Positions 47,097 to 56,290 of a DNA stretch of 64,000 nucleotides are shown one piece after another. The DNA is from Phaeobacter sp. J2-8. Its GTDB lineage: Bacteria > Pseudomonadota > Alphaproteobacteria > Rhodobacterales > Rhodobacteraceae. Under the pieces are notes generated by a model. It was not told the origin of the DNA, did no database searches, and saw nothing but the letters and a program-made list of their open reading frames with translations. Position numbers and translations under genes: made by a program. The stretch is from NCBI RefSeq assembly GCF_022867865.1, contig NZ_JALIEC010000003.1, positions 62,001 through 126,000 of the forward strand, read 5' to 3'. The stretch's first letter is position 1. Each line of letters starts with the position of its first letter.

Positions 47097-48215
47097 ATGT
47101 TATTGATTGCAGGTTTGCTTGGCATGGCCGCCGTTGGATCCGTTATGATGATCGGTGTCTTTGGCGAGGATGAAGACGAAGAAACGACCGGTTCCGAAAC
47201 AGATTTGGACGAGGTCGAGGAAGCGGGCCCGGAAGGGATGATCGAACCTGCCGAGTTTTTCGATGGGCTCGACGACGAGGAATCGGAGTCTGGGTCGATG
47301 GAGCGTGTTTCCGAAGCCCAGAATGCTGAACCCCCGAGTGCAACACTTCAGCCGCCTGAAACTTCGGTCACGACAAGTGCAGAAACCGGTGATGCAATCG
47401 CAGGCACCGAAGGCAATGATACCTTGTCCGGCGGTGATGGTGCTTCGGTCATTTCTGGCGGTGCAGGCAGTGATGCCATAGCCGGTCAGGGTGGCAATGA
47501 CGATCTGGCGGGTGACGATGGCGAAGACTGGATCTGGGCCGGGGACGGCGATGATGCGGTGCGGGGCGGTGAAGATAACGACACCCTGCATGGTGAGGCC
47601 GGACAGGATTCGCTGTTTGGCGATGCCGGGAATGACGAATTGTTCGGTCATATTGGCGACGATCTTTTGTTTGGCGGCAGCGGTGATGACCTTCTGACCG
47701 ATGGCACCGGTGCGGATATGCTGCGTGGCGAGGAAGGCAACGACGGTCTTCTGGGCGGCCATGACGACGACACGCTGGATGGCGGGTTTGGATCGGACAC
47801 CCTGTTTGGCGGCGCGGGCAATGATGTGCTGGACGGCACAGAGGACGGCGCGGACGAACCGGACTTCCTGAACGGCAATGATGGTGATGACACGATCCTG
47901 GCGGATGACGGCGATGTGGTGACCGGCGGCGAAGGCGCAGATGACATCCTGCTGTATTCCGACGCCGAACAGGTTGTGACGTTCATCGATTTCTCCAGCG
48001 GCGAAGATCAATTGCTGGTGGTGACCGACGATCCCGATGCGGTGGCGGAAATATCCCTTGTGCCCGATTCGGATGATCCCGATCTGATCCAGATGGAAAT
48101 CGACGGCGTTGTGGTGGCCATGGTACGTGGCGGTGCGGACATCACCGAAAGCGATATTTCGCTGGTGACAGAAGAAGAGGCCGCCGTTTACGAGGTGCTG
48201 CCACCGGCGGCCTGA
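47097..48215 (+). CDS. RTX calcium-binding repeat protein with N-terminal membrane segment
   Basis: Very acidic protein of 372 residues. An N-terminal hydrophobic stretch MLLIAGLLGMAAVGSVMMIG (1-20) is followed by a Glu/Asp/Ser-rich linker to about residue 100, then about 150 residues of GGxGxDxLx nonapeptide repeats (GGAGSDAIAGQGGNDDLAG, GEAGQDSLFGDAGNDELFG), which form a calcium-binding parallel beta-roll. The C-terminus (about 270-372) is a non-repeat beta region. The hydrophobic start could be a signal anchor, unusual for RTX proteins, which mostly use uncleaved C-terminal signals. No type I secretion genes are adjacent. GTG 47088 is an alternative start. Confidence 0.85.
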   Translation: MLLIAGLLGMAAVGSVMMIGVFGEDEDEETTGSETDLDEVEEAGPEGMIEPAEFFDGLDDEESESGSMERVSEAQNAEPPSATLQPPETSVTTSAETGDAIAGTEGNDTLSGGDGASVISGGAGSDAIAGQGGNDDLAGDDGEDWIWAGDGDDAVRGGEDNDTLHGEAGQDSLFGDAGNDELFGHIGDDLLFGGSGDDLLTDGTGADMLRGEEGNDGLLGGHDDDTLDGGFGSDTLFGGAGNDVLDGTEDGADEPDFLNGNDGDDTILADDGDVVTGGEGADDILLYSDAEQVVTFIDFSSGEDQLLVVTDDPDAVAEISLVPDSDDPDLIQMEIDGVVVAMVRGGADITESDISLVTEEEAAVYEVLPPAA

Positions 48216-48400
48216 CCCGGATATCGTGGTTAAGATTGCGCGGCCTGACTGCGGCGCAACAGCCCCCTTTTCAACAATCGACAAATGCCCTATACGCCCC
48301 CATCCGCCATGCATTTTTGCCTGGCGGATTTCTCCACGGGCCCTGCTGGACGACATCCCGGCTTGCGCCATAACCCTTGATCTTCTGAAAGGAGACCCCG

Positions 48401-48670
48401 ATGTCGATTACAGTCGAAGAAAAAGCCCGCGTGATGAAAGAATTCGCCACCAAAGACGGCGACACAGGTTCGCCCGAAGTACAGGTGGCTATCCTGACCT
48501 CGCGCATCCGCACGCTGACCGAGCACTTCAAAACCCACAAGAAAGACAACCACTCGCGTCGTGGTCTTTTGAAGCTTGTTGCACAGCGCCGGAAACTGCT
48601 GGACTACCTGAAAGGCAAAGAAGAGGCCCGTTACCAGGATCTCATCAAACGTCTGGAAATCCGCCGCTAA
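48401..48670 (+). CDS. rpsO: 30S ribosomal protein S15
   Basis: Ribosomal protein S15, 89 residues, full length. Seen: [63 protein letters not shown]. It binds the central domain of small-subunit rRNA. AAAGGAGA precedes the ATG. A terminator follows before pnp. Confidence 0.98.
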   Translation: MSITVEEKARVMKEFATKDGDTGSPEVQVAILTSRIRTLTEHFKTHKKDNHSRRGLLKLVAQRRKLLDYLKGKEEARYQDLIKRLEIRR

Positions 48671-48729
48671 GGCCATTTGGCTTTGCGGTCCCGTGGCGGC
48701 ACAGCTGTGTCGTTGGCGGATGAATTTGG

Positions 48730-48760
48730 AAACGCCTGCCGGTTGGTGGGCGTTTTTCTT
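48730..48760 (+). terminator. Terminator after rpsO
   Basis: Stem AAACGCC (48730-48736) / GGCGTTT (48749-48755) followed by TTCTTT. It separates rpsO from the pnp leader, although read-through is common at this junction in other bacteria. Confidence 0.8.
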
Positions 48761-48910
48761 TGCCTAATGGCCGTCTGTATCCCGCCCATCTGCGCCAATG
48801 GATCGGGCAGGCGTCGAAACGCGCACTTCCCATTGTTGGCAAAATCCTGTATGGCCCCGGCATCTGAGACGTGACGCAGGGACCCCGGCGCATGAAATGA
48901 TATAGGGGTC

Positions 48911-48966
48911 GGCGGCAATGGGGCCGCCAATCAATCGGGGACCCGGGATACGCCCGGGAGTGCCCC
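48911..48966 (+). promoter_or_regulatory. Structured 5' leader of pnp
   Basis: Two hairpins lie just before pnp: GGCGGC (48911-48916) / GCCGCC (48923-48928), and a longer one GGGG-a-CCCGGG (48937-48947) / CCCGGG-agtg-CCCC (48953-48966). In enterobacteria the pnp leader is cleaved by RNase III and bound by PNPase for autoregulation; whether this leader works the same way is inference. Confidence 0.5.
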
Positions 48967-48981
48967 ATACAGGATACGTAA

Positions 48982-51115
48982 ATGTTCAACATTTCGAAGA
49001 AAAGCATGCAGTGGGGCGAGGAGACGCTCACACTGGAAACGGGTAAGGTTGCCCGTCAGGCAGATGGTTCGGTCATCGCGACACTGGGTGAAACCAGCGT
49101 CATGGCCAACGTGACCTTCGCCAAAAGCCCCAAGCCGGGTCAGGATTTCTTTCCTCTGACCGTGCATTACCAAGAAAAATATTATGCGGCCGGCAAAGTG
49201 CCCGGTGGCTTTTTCAAGCGCGAAGCGCGCCCGACCGAAAAAGAAACCCTGACTGCCCGCCTGATCGACCGTCCGATCCGCCCGCTGTTTGTGGATGGCT
49301 TCAAGCACGAAGTGCTGGTGATGTGTACGGTTCTGAGCCACGATCTGGTCAATGACCCCGACATCGTTGCAATGATCGCCGCCTCTGCTGCGCTGACCAT
49401 TTCCGGCGCGCCGTTCCGTGGCCCGATTGCCGGCGCTCGCGTTGGCTTTGTCGATGGCGAATATGTGCTGAACCCGGAAGTCGAGGATATGCAGGATCTG
49501 CGCCTCAACCCCGAACAGCGTCTGGACCTGGTTGTGGCCGGCACCAAAGATGCGGTGATGATGGTCGAATCCGAAGCATACGAGCTGTCGGAAGAAGAAA
49601 TGCTGGGCGCGGTGAACTTTGCGCATGAGCAGATCCAACCGGTGATCGACCTGATCATTTCGCTGGCGGAAGAAGCGGCCAAGGAGCCGTTTGATTTCCA
49701 GGCACCGGATTATGCCGACCTGTTTGCAGCCGTGAAGGCCGCCGGTGAAGAGCAGATGCGCGCCGCATTCGCCCTGACTGACAAACAGGAACGCACAACA
49801 GCCGTTTCCGCCGCCCGTGACGCCATCAAAGCGTCGCTGACCGAAGAACAGCTGGAAGACGCCAACCTTGGCTCCGCCCTGAAAAAGCTGGAAGCGTCGA
49901 TCCTGCGCGGTGACGTGGTCAAGACCGGCAAGCGGATTGACGGACGTGGCACCGCCGACGTGCGTGACATCGTCTGCGAAACCGGCCTTCTGCCCCGGAC
50001 CCATGGTTCGGCGCTGTTCACCCGTGGCGAAACCCAAGGTTTGGTTGTGACCACGCTGGGCACCGGCGACGACGAGCAATTCATCGACGCGCTGCATGGC
50101 AACTTCAAATCCAACTTCCTGCTGCACTATAACTTCCCGCCCTATTCGGTTGGCGAAGTTGGCCGTGTGTCTGGCCCGGGTCGTCGTGAAATTGGTCACG
50201 GCAAACTGGCATGGCGCGCGTTGCAGGCGGTTCTGCCTGCCGCCGACCGATTTCCCCTACACCGTGCGTGTGGTGTCGGAAATCACCGAATCCAACGGCT
50301 CTTCGTCGATGGCATCGGTTTGCGGCGGCTCGCTGTCGATGATGGACGCAGGTGTGCCGTTGAAATCGGCGGTTGCCGGTGTGGCCATGGGTCTGATCCT
50401 GGAAGAAGACGGCGAATATGCGATCCTGTCGGACATCCTGGGTGACGAAGACCACCTCGGCGATATGGATTTCAAGGTTGCTGGTACCGAAAACGGCATC
50501 ACCTCGTTGCAAATGGACATCAAGATTGCGGGCATCACACCCGAGATCATGAAAAACGCGCTGGCACAGGCGCGCGATGGCCGGATGCATATTCTGGGTG
50601 AGATGTCCAAGGCGCTGACCGGCGCTTCGGAATTCTCCGTCCACGCACCGCGCATCGAGACCATGCAGATCCCAACCGACAAGATCCGTGAAGTCATCGG
50701 GTCCGGCGGCAAGGTGATCCGCGAGATCGTCGAAACATCGGGTGCCAAGGTCGACATCAATGACGACGGCATCATCAAGATCGCCTCGGCAGACGGTGAA
50801 GCCATCAAACGCGCTTATGACATGATCCATTCGATCGTGGCAGAGCCGGAAGAAGGCAAGATCTACAAAGGCAAAGTTGTGAAAATCGTCGATTTCGGCG
50901 CTTTTGTGAACTTCTTTGGCAAGCGCGATGGCCTGGTCCACGTGTCCCAGATCGAAAACCGCCGCCTGAACCATCCGTCGGATGTGTTGAAGGAAGGCCA
51001 GGAAGTCTGGGTCAAATTGCTTGGCTTTGATGACCGCGGCAAGGTGCGCCTGTCGATGAAAATCGTCGATCAGGAAACCGGCGAAGACGCGAAGAAAGAA
51101 GAAGACGCAGAGTAA
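48982..51115 (+). pseudogene. pnp: Polyribonucleotide nucleotidyltransferase with one-base frameshift
   Basis: PNPase, a 3'-5' phosphorolytic exoribonuclease of the degradosome. The frame from ATG 48982 covers the first RNase PH domain and part of the second ([43 protein letters not shown]) and slips after VLPAAD; the next expected residues [21 protein letters not shown] lie in another frame, which continues through KH ([21 protein letters not shown]) and S1 ([15 protein letters not shown]) domains to 51115. Removing one C at 50247-50248 yields 710 residues, the normal length. All domains are intact, so the shift is most likely a sequence error. Confidence 0.95.
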
Positions 51116-51143
51116 TCTGCGGATCTTTCGGAAACTCCCAAGG

Positions 51144-51174
51144 GCCCCGGGCATAATTGTCCGGGGCTTTTTTT
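51144..51174 (+). terminator. Terminator after pnp
   Basis: Stem GCCCCGG (51144-51150) / CCGGGGC (51161-51167) with a 10-base loop, then seven T. Confidence 0.9.
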
Positions 51175-51222
51175 ATGGAATTTTGCCTGAACGGTCGATC
51201 CCGGCGCGGCAAATTCCCTGAG

Positions 51223-51243
51223 GTCCCGGATCACGTCCGGGAC
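51223..51243. repeat. Dispersed palindrome B, single copy
   Basis: 21-bp palindrome GTCCCGGATC ... TCCGGGAC between the convergent pnp and AIM24-like genes; matches the loci at 32922 and 59115. Confidence 0.8.
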
Positions 51244-51267
51244 TGGGTCGTCCAGTAGGAGGGCGCG

Positions 51268-52053
51268 TTAGCGGTCGCCGAACAGATCCCCCAACCCGCC
51301 CAGAACCGATCCTTCGCCCTTGTTGCCGCCGACGCTGCCGGCCTGCAGCACACGGTCGGCCAGACGCGAAAATGGCAGACTTTGCAGGAAGACGGTTCCC
51401 GGCCCGCGCAGCGTTGCCAAAAACAACCCCTCACCACCAAAGACCATCGACTTCAGATTGCCGGCGCGCTCGATGTCATAATCGACACCAGAGGTGAACG
51501 CCGCGATACAACCGGTATCCACCCGCAGCACTTCACCCGCGCGCAATTCGCGCCGGATCAGCGTGCCACCCGCATGAACAAACGCCATGCCGTCACCATT
51601 CAGCCGTTGCAGGATGAACCCTTCACCGCCAAAGAACCCGGCGCCCAGCTTCTTTTGAAACGCAATGTCGGTGCGGGTGCCAAAGGCCGCGCAAAGAAAC
51701 GCATCTTTCTGGCAGATCAGCTCGCCCCCCAGAGCGGCCATATCCATTGGAATGATCTTGCCCGGATAGGGTGCGGCAAAGGCGACCCGGCGCTTGCCTT
51801 GCCCGGTGTTGCTGAAATGGGTAAGGAAAATGGACTCTCCGGTCAGCACCCGTTTGCCGACATTCAGCAATGCGCCCATGACGCCGCTGGTCGGGGTGGT
51901 GCCGTCGCCCATCTTGCTTTCAAATGTGATGCCGTCTTCCATGTAATTCATCGCACCGGCTTCTGCGATCACGGTTTCGCCAGGGTCCAACTCGACCTCG
52001 ACAATCTGCATATCGTCGCCAAAAACTTCGTAATCAACTTCGTGGCACAGCAT
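51268..52053 (-). CDS. TIGR00266 / AIM24 family protein
   Basis: AIM24-type beta-rich protein (TIGR00266), 261 residues. Seen: [58 protein letters not shown] and the ending [10 protein letters not shown]. The fold is a pseudo-symmetric beta barrel related to tryptophan-RNA-binding attenuator proteins; function in bacteria unknown, and yeast Aim24 affects mitochondrial cristae. Start ATG 52053 has AAAGGACAGG upstream. It is divergent from a small exported protein. Confidence 0.92.
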   Translation of the reverse strand: MLCHEVDYEVFGDDMQIVEVELDPGETVIAEAGAMNYMEDGITFESKMGDGTTPTSGVMGALLNVGKRVLTGESIFLTHFSNTGQGKRRVAFAAPYPGKIIPMDMAALGGELICQKDAFLCAAFGTRTDIAFQKKLGAGFFGGEGFILQRLNGDGMAFVHAGGTLIRRELRAGEVLRVDTGCIAAFTSGVDYDIERAGNLKSMVFGGEGLFLATLRGPGTVFLQSLPFSRLADRVLQAGSVGGNKGEGSVLGGLGDLFGDR

Positions 52054-52214
52054 CTGCCTGTCCTTTGTGTCCAAAAATTCGTTTACAAATTCGCATGAAT
52101 GTTACTTTGATGAAATGGCGGAATACCTGCCCTGTCCCTGTCGGCTTGGCCCCGATAGGGAGCACAGTGGTTTGGGGCGGCGGATTCTGCAAAGTTAATG
52201 AGTGGAGGGCGTTC

Positions 52215-52649
52215 ATGTTCAAAAGTCTATTTTCGGTCACTGTCGTCGCGTGCATGGCCCTGGGCATCGCCAATTCAACCCTGGCACAGTCGCCGCGCAC
52301 CGAAACCGTAAAATTCGAACGCGGGGCCAGCGAGGCGACCATCAATGACCAGATTACCGGACAGGAAATTGCGGTCTATGAGGTCGCGGCCCGCCAGGGT
52401 CAGCGATTGAAGGTCCAGTTGGAGCCGTCGAACCTGGAGACATATTTCAACGTCTATGTGCCGGGCAAAGGTCCGGGAATGGAGGCTTGGGCAAACGCGC
52501 AATTCACCAGCATAGTTGTCCCGGAAGTGAATTGTTTCGACAGTATCTTGCCGGATTCCGGCGCCTATTCGATCATGGTCTTCATGATGCGATCTGCGGC
52601 GCGGCGCGGCGAAGTCTCTGATTTCAAAGTTCACTTCAGCATAGAGTGA
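52215..52649 (+). CDS. Small exported protein of unknown function
   Basis: Exported protein of 144 residues. Signal peptide MFKSLFSVTVVACMALGIAN, cleaved near LAQ-SP. The mature part is a small beta domain: VKFERGASEATINDQITGQE, YEVAARQGQRLKVQLEPSN, YFNVYVPGKGPG, SGAYSIMVFMMRSAARRGE. It resembles periplasmic proteins sometimes annotated as DNA breaking-rejoining proteins, a label with no experimental meaning here. GGAGG precedes ATG 52215. Confidence 0.75.
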   Translation: MFKSLFSVTVVACMALGIANSTLAQSPRTETVKFERGASEATINDQITGQEIAVYEVAARQGQRLKVQLEPSNLETYFNVYVPGKGPGMEAWANAQFTSIVVPEVNCFDSILPDSGAYSIMVFMMRSAARRGEVSDFKVHFSIE

Positions 52650-52672
52650 CGCAAAGACCGCCGGACGTGGTC

Positions 52673-53716
52673 TCAGATGATCTCATCCTCGTCAAACAGC
52701 GGTGCAGCCTCGCGTTGCGCAGACATTTCGTCGACCACCGCTTCGGCCACCGCTTCGGATGGGGTCAGGGCGATATGAAACAGCGCGTCACCTTCGTTCA
52801 CCACCGGCATGTTGGTGCGACCGATGATGATGCCCTCCATATCACTGATGATCTCTTCTTCGACGTCTCCTGCGGGGTCTGCCACAACGCCCAGCACCTC
52901 GCCCTCGGACACATAGTCGCCAATCGTGCGATAGGTGCGCAGCAGCCCGCCCAGCGGCGCACGCAGCCAGCTGGAACGTTCGGACAACAGCGGCGGCGTC
53001 TTGGCCTGGGGCACGCCGCGCGCGCCAATCATGTCCAGCGCATGCATCACCCGCAAAACGCCCGACAGCCCAGCCCGCGCAGCATATTCGTCAAACCGCA
53101 GGCCCTCGCCGGCTTCATACAGCAAGACATCACAATCCATGTCCTCTGCCGCATGGCGCAGCGATCCCTCGCGCAGTTTCGATTGCAACATGACAGGCGC
53201 ACCAAAGGCCCGGCCCAATTCCGCCAACCGTTTATTGCCGGGCGTCAGCCGAATCTGCGGCAGGTTCTCGCGCCGGATCGCGGCGGAGTGCAGATCAATG
53301 CCGATATCCGACCGGGCCACGATTTCGGTCATGAACAGATGCGCCAAACGCGCCGCCAATGACCCCGAGGCATGGCCGGGAAAACACCGGTTCAAATCCC
53401 GGCGGTCGGGTAAATAACGCGAATGGTTGAGAAAGCCGAACGAATTGACAATCGGCACCGCCAGAAGCGTGCCAGCCAGCCGCTCCACTGGTTTGGCACG
53501 CAGCAGGCGGCGCACAACTTCGACGCCGATGACCTCGTCGCCATGAATGGCGGCCGACACGAACATGACCGGACCGGGACGTTTGCCATGCACCACATGC
53601 ACCGGCATTGTGACGGGCGTGTGATCCGGCATCTGGCTGACCGGCAATTCAACGCTTTGGCGCGTGCCCGGCGCGATGCGGGCACCACCGATTTCAAAGG
53701 CCGCTTGGCTGGTCAT
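52673..53716 (-). CDS. Succinylglutamate desuccinylase / aspartoacylase family (M14-type) protein
   Basis: Zinc-dependent deacylase of 347 residues. Metal site HGDE at 58-61 (AAIHGDEVIGVE) and the later GIDLHSAA His; RDLNRCFPG is the substrate-binding Asn-Arg block. The C-terminal 100 residues form an additional beta domain (LGGLLRTYRTIGDYVSEGEVLG), typical of the AstE/AspA-like AgaA subgroup. It should remove an acyl group from an N-acyl amino acid; the substrate is unknown. Confidence 0.9.
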   Translation of the reverse strand: MTSQAAFEIGGARIAPGTRQSVELPVSQMPDHTPVTMPVHVVHGKRPGPVMFVSAAIHGDEVIGVEVVRRLLRAKPVERLAGTLLAVPIVNSFGFLNHSRYLPDRRDLNRCFPGHASGSLAARLAHLFMTEIVARSDIGIDLHSAAIRRENLPQIRLTPGNKRLAELGRAFGAPVMLQSKLREGSLRHAAEDMDCDVLLYEAGEGLRFDEYAARAGLSGVLRVMHALDMIGARGVPQAKTPPLLSERSSWLRAPLGGLLRTYRTIGDYVSEGEVLGVVADPAGDVEEEIISDMEGIIIGRTNMPVVNEGDALFHIALTPSEAVAEAVVDEMSAQREAAPLFDEDEII

Positions 53717-53792
53717 TGTGCATTCCTGTCATCCGTTTGATTGCCGATAAGAGATCAGGAAACACTTGTCTACGATTTGCAGCGGTCCAGGC

Positions 53793-53847
53793 CTTCTTCT
53801 GTTTGAAAATATCCCGGGGGAGGCCAAGGGCCGGGGGCAGAGCCCCC
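53793..53847 (+). repeat. Dispersed repeat A, copy 4
   Basis: Almost identical to copy 2 at 14851: CCTTCTTCTGTTTG, AAAATATCCCGGGGGAGG, CCAAGGGCC, then hairpin GGGGGCAGAGCCCCC. It lies between the M14-type deacylase and peroxiredoxin genes. Confidence 0.8.
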
Positions 53848-53862
53848 TTTTTACCCGTTGGG

Positions 53863-54516
53863 TTAACCGGGCACCTTGGTTTTCCGCAGATAGGGCAGCA
53901 CGGTTTCGAATGTGCCGAACTTTTCCTTCGCAGCATCATTGTTGACCGCTGTCGGAATGATCACATCCTGTCCCACTTCCCAGTTCGCCGGGGTGGCCAC
54001 GCCATGTTGGGCGGCGGTTTGCAAACCGTCCAATGCGCGCAAGACCTCGGCAAAATTGCGGCCGACATTCATCGGATAGGTCATCGACAGTTTCAGCTTC
54101 TTGTCTGGTCCGATGATGAACACAGACCGCACTGTGGCGCTGTCGTTCGGGTTGGGGTTGTCGGGCAGGTAATGTTCGGCGGGCAGCATGTCAAAGGCTT
54201 TGGAAACCGCCAGATCCTTGTCCGCGATGATCGGGAACTTCGGCTCGGCGCCGCCCACCACTGCAATGTCTTTCTTCCAGCCGATGTGATCTTCGACCCC
54301 GTCCACAGACACGCCCAGCACCTTGGTGCCGCGTTTGTCCCATTCATCGGCCAGTTGCGCGACCGCTCCGAATTCGGTGGTGCAGACCGGCGTGAAATCC
54401 TTGGGGTGGGAAAACAGAATCGCCCAGCTGTCACCAATCCAGTCGTGGAATGTGATGGTGCCGGTGTCGGTTTCGGCGGTGAAATTCGGCACGGTGTCGT
54501 TGATGCGCAGTCCCAT
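53863..54516 (-). CDS. 1-Cys peroxiredoxin (Prx6 type)
   Basis: Prx6-type peroxiredoxin, 217 residues, reduces hydrogen and alkyl peroxides. Peroxidatic Cys45 in DFTPVCTTE after FSHPKDFTPV; the motif and the Prx6-specific WKKDI, PNPNDSATVR and GRNFAEVLRALDGLQ blocks are complete. No resolving Cys at the usual C-terminal position. Start ATG 54516 follows CAGGAGACGATC. It is divergent from an aldehyde dehydrogenase gene with two palindromes between. Confidence 0.94.
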   Translation of the reverse strand: MGLRINDTVPNFTAETDTGTITFHDWIGDSWAILFSHPKDFTPVCTTEFGAVAQLADEWDKRGTKVLGVSVDGVEDHIGWKKDIAVVGGAEPKFPIIADKDLAVSKAFDMLPAEHYLPDNPNPNDSATVRSVFIIGPDKKLKLSMTYPMNVGRNFAEVLRALDGLQTAAQHGVATPANWEVGQDVIIPTAVNNDAAKEKFGTFETVLPYLRKTKVPG

Positions 54517-54555
54517 GATCGTCTCCTGTCGCTTGCGTGTTTCGGGGGGACCCGA

Positions 54556-54591
54556 AAATTTGATCAAATTTCTTGTGTCGCATATTGCGAC
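54556..54591. promoter_or_regulatory. Two perfect palindromes between peroxiredoxin and aldehyde dehydrogenase genes
   Basis: AAATTTGATCAAATTT (54556-54571) is a perfect 16-bp palindrome; GTCGCATATTGCGAC (54577-54591) is a perfect 15-bp one with TAT at its centre. They are five bases apart in the 123-base divergent promoter region and look like operators for one or two dimeric regulators. Neither matches an operator that I can name. Confidence 0.55.
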
Positions 54592-54639
54592 GCTACTGAT
54601 GTGGTGACACAGTGCCGGGAATCCAAGGGAGGTCAACCT

Positions 54640-56067
54640 ATGATCGAGAAACGCCAATTCTATATCGACGGTGCCTGGGTCGACCCGGCCACCGGCAATG
54701 ATTTTACCGTGATCGACCCCTCGACCGAGGACAGCTGCGCGGTCATTTCGCTTGGCGATCAGGCCGATACCGACGCCGCTGTGGCCGCCGCCCGCGCCGC
54801 ATTTGACGGTTGGGCCACCAGCCCCGTGGCGGATCGCATCGCGCTGTTGGAAAAGCTGGCCGCGATCTATCAGGACCGGTCCGATGAAATGGGCGAGGCG
54901 ATCAGCCTCGAAATGGGCGCGCCAATTGATTACGCCAAGGCCAATCAGGTTGGTGCCGGCTCTTGGCACATGGGCGGTTTTCTAAAGGCGCTGCAGGACT
55001 TTAAATGGGAACGCGATTTTACCGCCACTGAAAAACACCTGCTGGAACCTATCGGGGTCTGCGGGCTGATCACGCCGTGGAACTGGCCGATGAATCAGGT
55101 TGTGCTAAAGGTTGTTCCGGCGCTTGCGGCGGGCTGTACCGTGGTGTTGAAACCGTCCGAGGTCGCGCCGCTGTCCTCGCTGCTGTTTGCAGAATTCGTG
55201 CATGAGGCCGGATTTCCGAAGGGCGTGTTCAACCTGGTGAACGGCGATGGCCCCGGCGTCGGCAGCCAGCTTTCGGTACACAAGGACGTCGATATGATCT
55301 CCTTTACCGGCTCAACCCGCGCGGGAATTGCAATTTCCAAGGCTGCGGCGGATACGTTGAAACGCGTCTCGCTGGAACTGGGCGGCAAGGGGGCAAACAT
55401 CATCTTTGCCGACGCGGATAAAGACGCGGTGAAACGCGGCGCGCGGCATTGTTTTGCCAATTCCGGCCAGTCCTGTAACGCACCGACCCGGATGCTGGTG
55501 GAACGGTCAAGATATGACGAAGCGGTGGAAATCGCCGCAGAGGTCGCCAATGCCACCCGTGTTGGCCCGGCGTCCGAAAGCGGGCGGTTCATCGGTCCGG
55601 TGGTGTCCGAGGTCCAGTTCAACAAGATCCAAGGCCTCATCGAGGTCGGGATGAAAGAGGCCCGGCTGGTTGCGGGCGGTCCGGGACGGCCCGAGGGGCT
55701 GAACCGGGGCTATTATGTCCGGCCCACGGTGTTTGCCGATGTCAGCAACGACATGACCATCGCCCAGGAAGAGGTATTTGGCCCCGTCCTGTCGATCCTG
55801 CCGTTCGACAGCGAGGAAGAGGCAATCGCAATTGCCAATGACACGCCGTATGGCCTGGCCGATTATGTTCAGACCACGGATGACGACAAACGCCGCCGCG
55901 TGGCGCGCCGTCTGCGGGCCGGGATGATCGAAACCAATGGATCGGGCTTTGCCCAGGGCTCGCCTTTTGGTGGGTACAAACAATCCGGCAATGGCCGCGA
56001 GGGCGGCACATTCGGGATCGAAGAATTCCTGGAGGTCAAAGCAGTCTCGGGCTGGGCGGCGGAATAA
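54640..56067 (+). CDS. Aldehyde dehydrogenase family protein
   Basis: NAD(P)-dependent aldehyde dehydrogenase, 475 residues. Seen: GVCGLITPWNWPMNQ, the Rossmann ISFTGSTRAGIAI, LELGGKGANI with general-base Glu246, NSGQSCNAPTRML with nucleophile Cys279, and EEVFGPVLSI. It resembles the betaine/4-aminobutyraldehyde-like subgroup, but the substrate cannot be fixed. ATG 54640 has GGGAGG upstream. A terminator follows at 56084. Confidence 0.94.
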   Translation: MIEKRQFYIDGAWVDPATGNDFTVIDPSTEDSCAVISLGDQADTDAAVAAARAAFDGWATSPVADRIALLEKLAAIYQDRSDEMGEAISLEMGAPIDYAKANQVGAGSWHMGGFLKALQDFKWERDFTATEKHLLEPIGVCGLITPWNWPMNQVVLKVVPALAAGCTVVLKPSEVAPLSSLLFAEFVHEAGFPKGVFNLVNGDGPGVGSQLSVHKDVDMISFTGSTRAGIAISKAAADTLKRVSLELGGKGANIIFADADKDAVKRGARHCFANSGQSCNAPTRMLVERSRYDEAVEIAAEVANATRVGPASESGRFIGPVVSEVQFNKIQGLIEVGMKEARLVAGGPGRPEGLNRGYYVRPTVFADVSNDMTIAQEEVFGPVLSILPFDSEEEAIAIANDTPYGLADYVQTTDDDKRRRVARRLRAGMIETNGSGFAQGSPFGGYKQSGNGREGGTFGIEEFLEVKAVSGWAAE

Positions 56068-56083
56068 TTTCGACCGAGTGAAG

Positions 56084-56113
56084 AGGGCGCGGCGTTTTTC
56101 GCCCGCCCTTTTT
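56084..56113 (+). terminator. Terminator after the aldehyde dehydrogenase gene
   Basis: Stem AGGGCG (56084-56089) / CGCCCT (56104-56109), with an inner GGCG/CGCC pairing, followed by a T run. Confidence 0.8.
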
Positions 56114-56290
56114 CGGATAAAGGGTTATCGCAGGTCATCGCATCTGCGATCTACCTCTGGGCGACGTCCGTTCAGAGCCCGAATTTGCTAGATGCCGCAT
56201 CATGCGCGACTGTAAGCGATGCGTAGATGGCGGAGTTTGCAGAGTGTTCGATTTGCGCTGCACGGATGAAATTTTCCAGAGAGGAATCGC

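Noticed and set aside
47396-47900. Short-period DNA repeats resembling a CRISPR or VNTR array
   Set aside because: They encode RTX nonapeptides with codon variation and lie in a continuous frame.
50245-50250. Programmed ribosomal frameshift in pnp
   Set aside because: No slippery heptamer or downstream pseudoknot was seen, and PNPase is not known to need frameshifting.
53716-54639. Long N-terminal extension of the aldehyde dehydrogenase frame
   Set aside because: It runs through the peroxiredoxin gene in antisense; homology and a good ribosome site begin at 54640.
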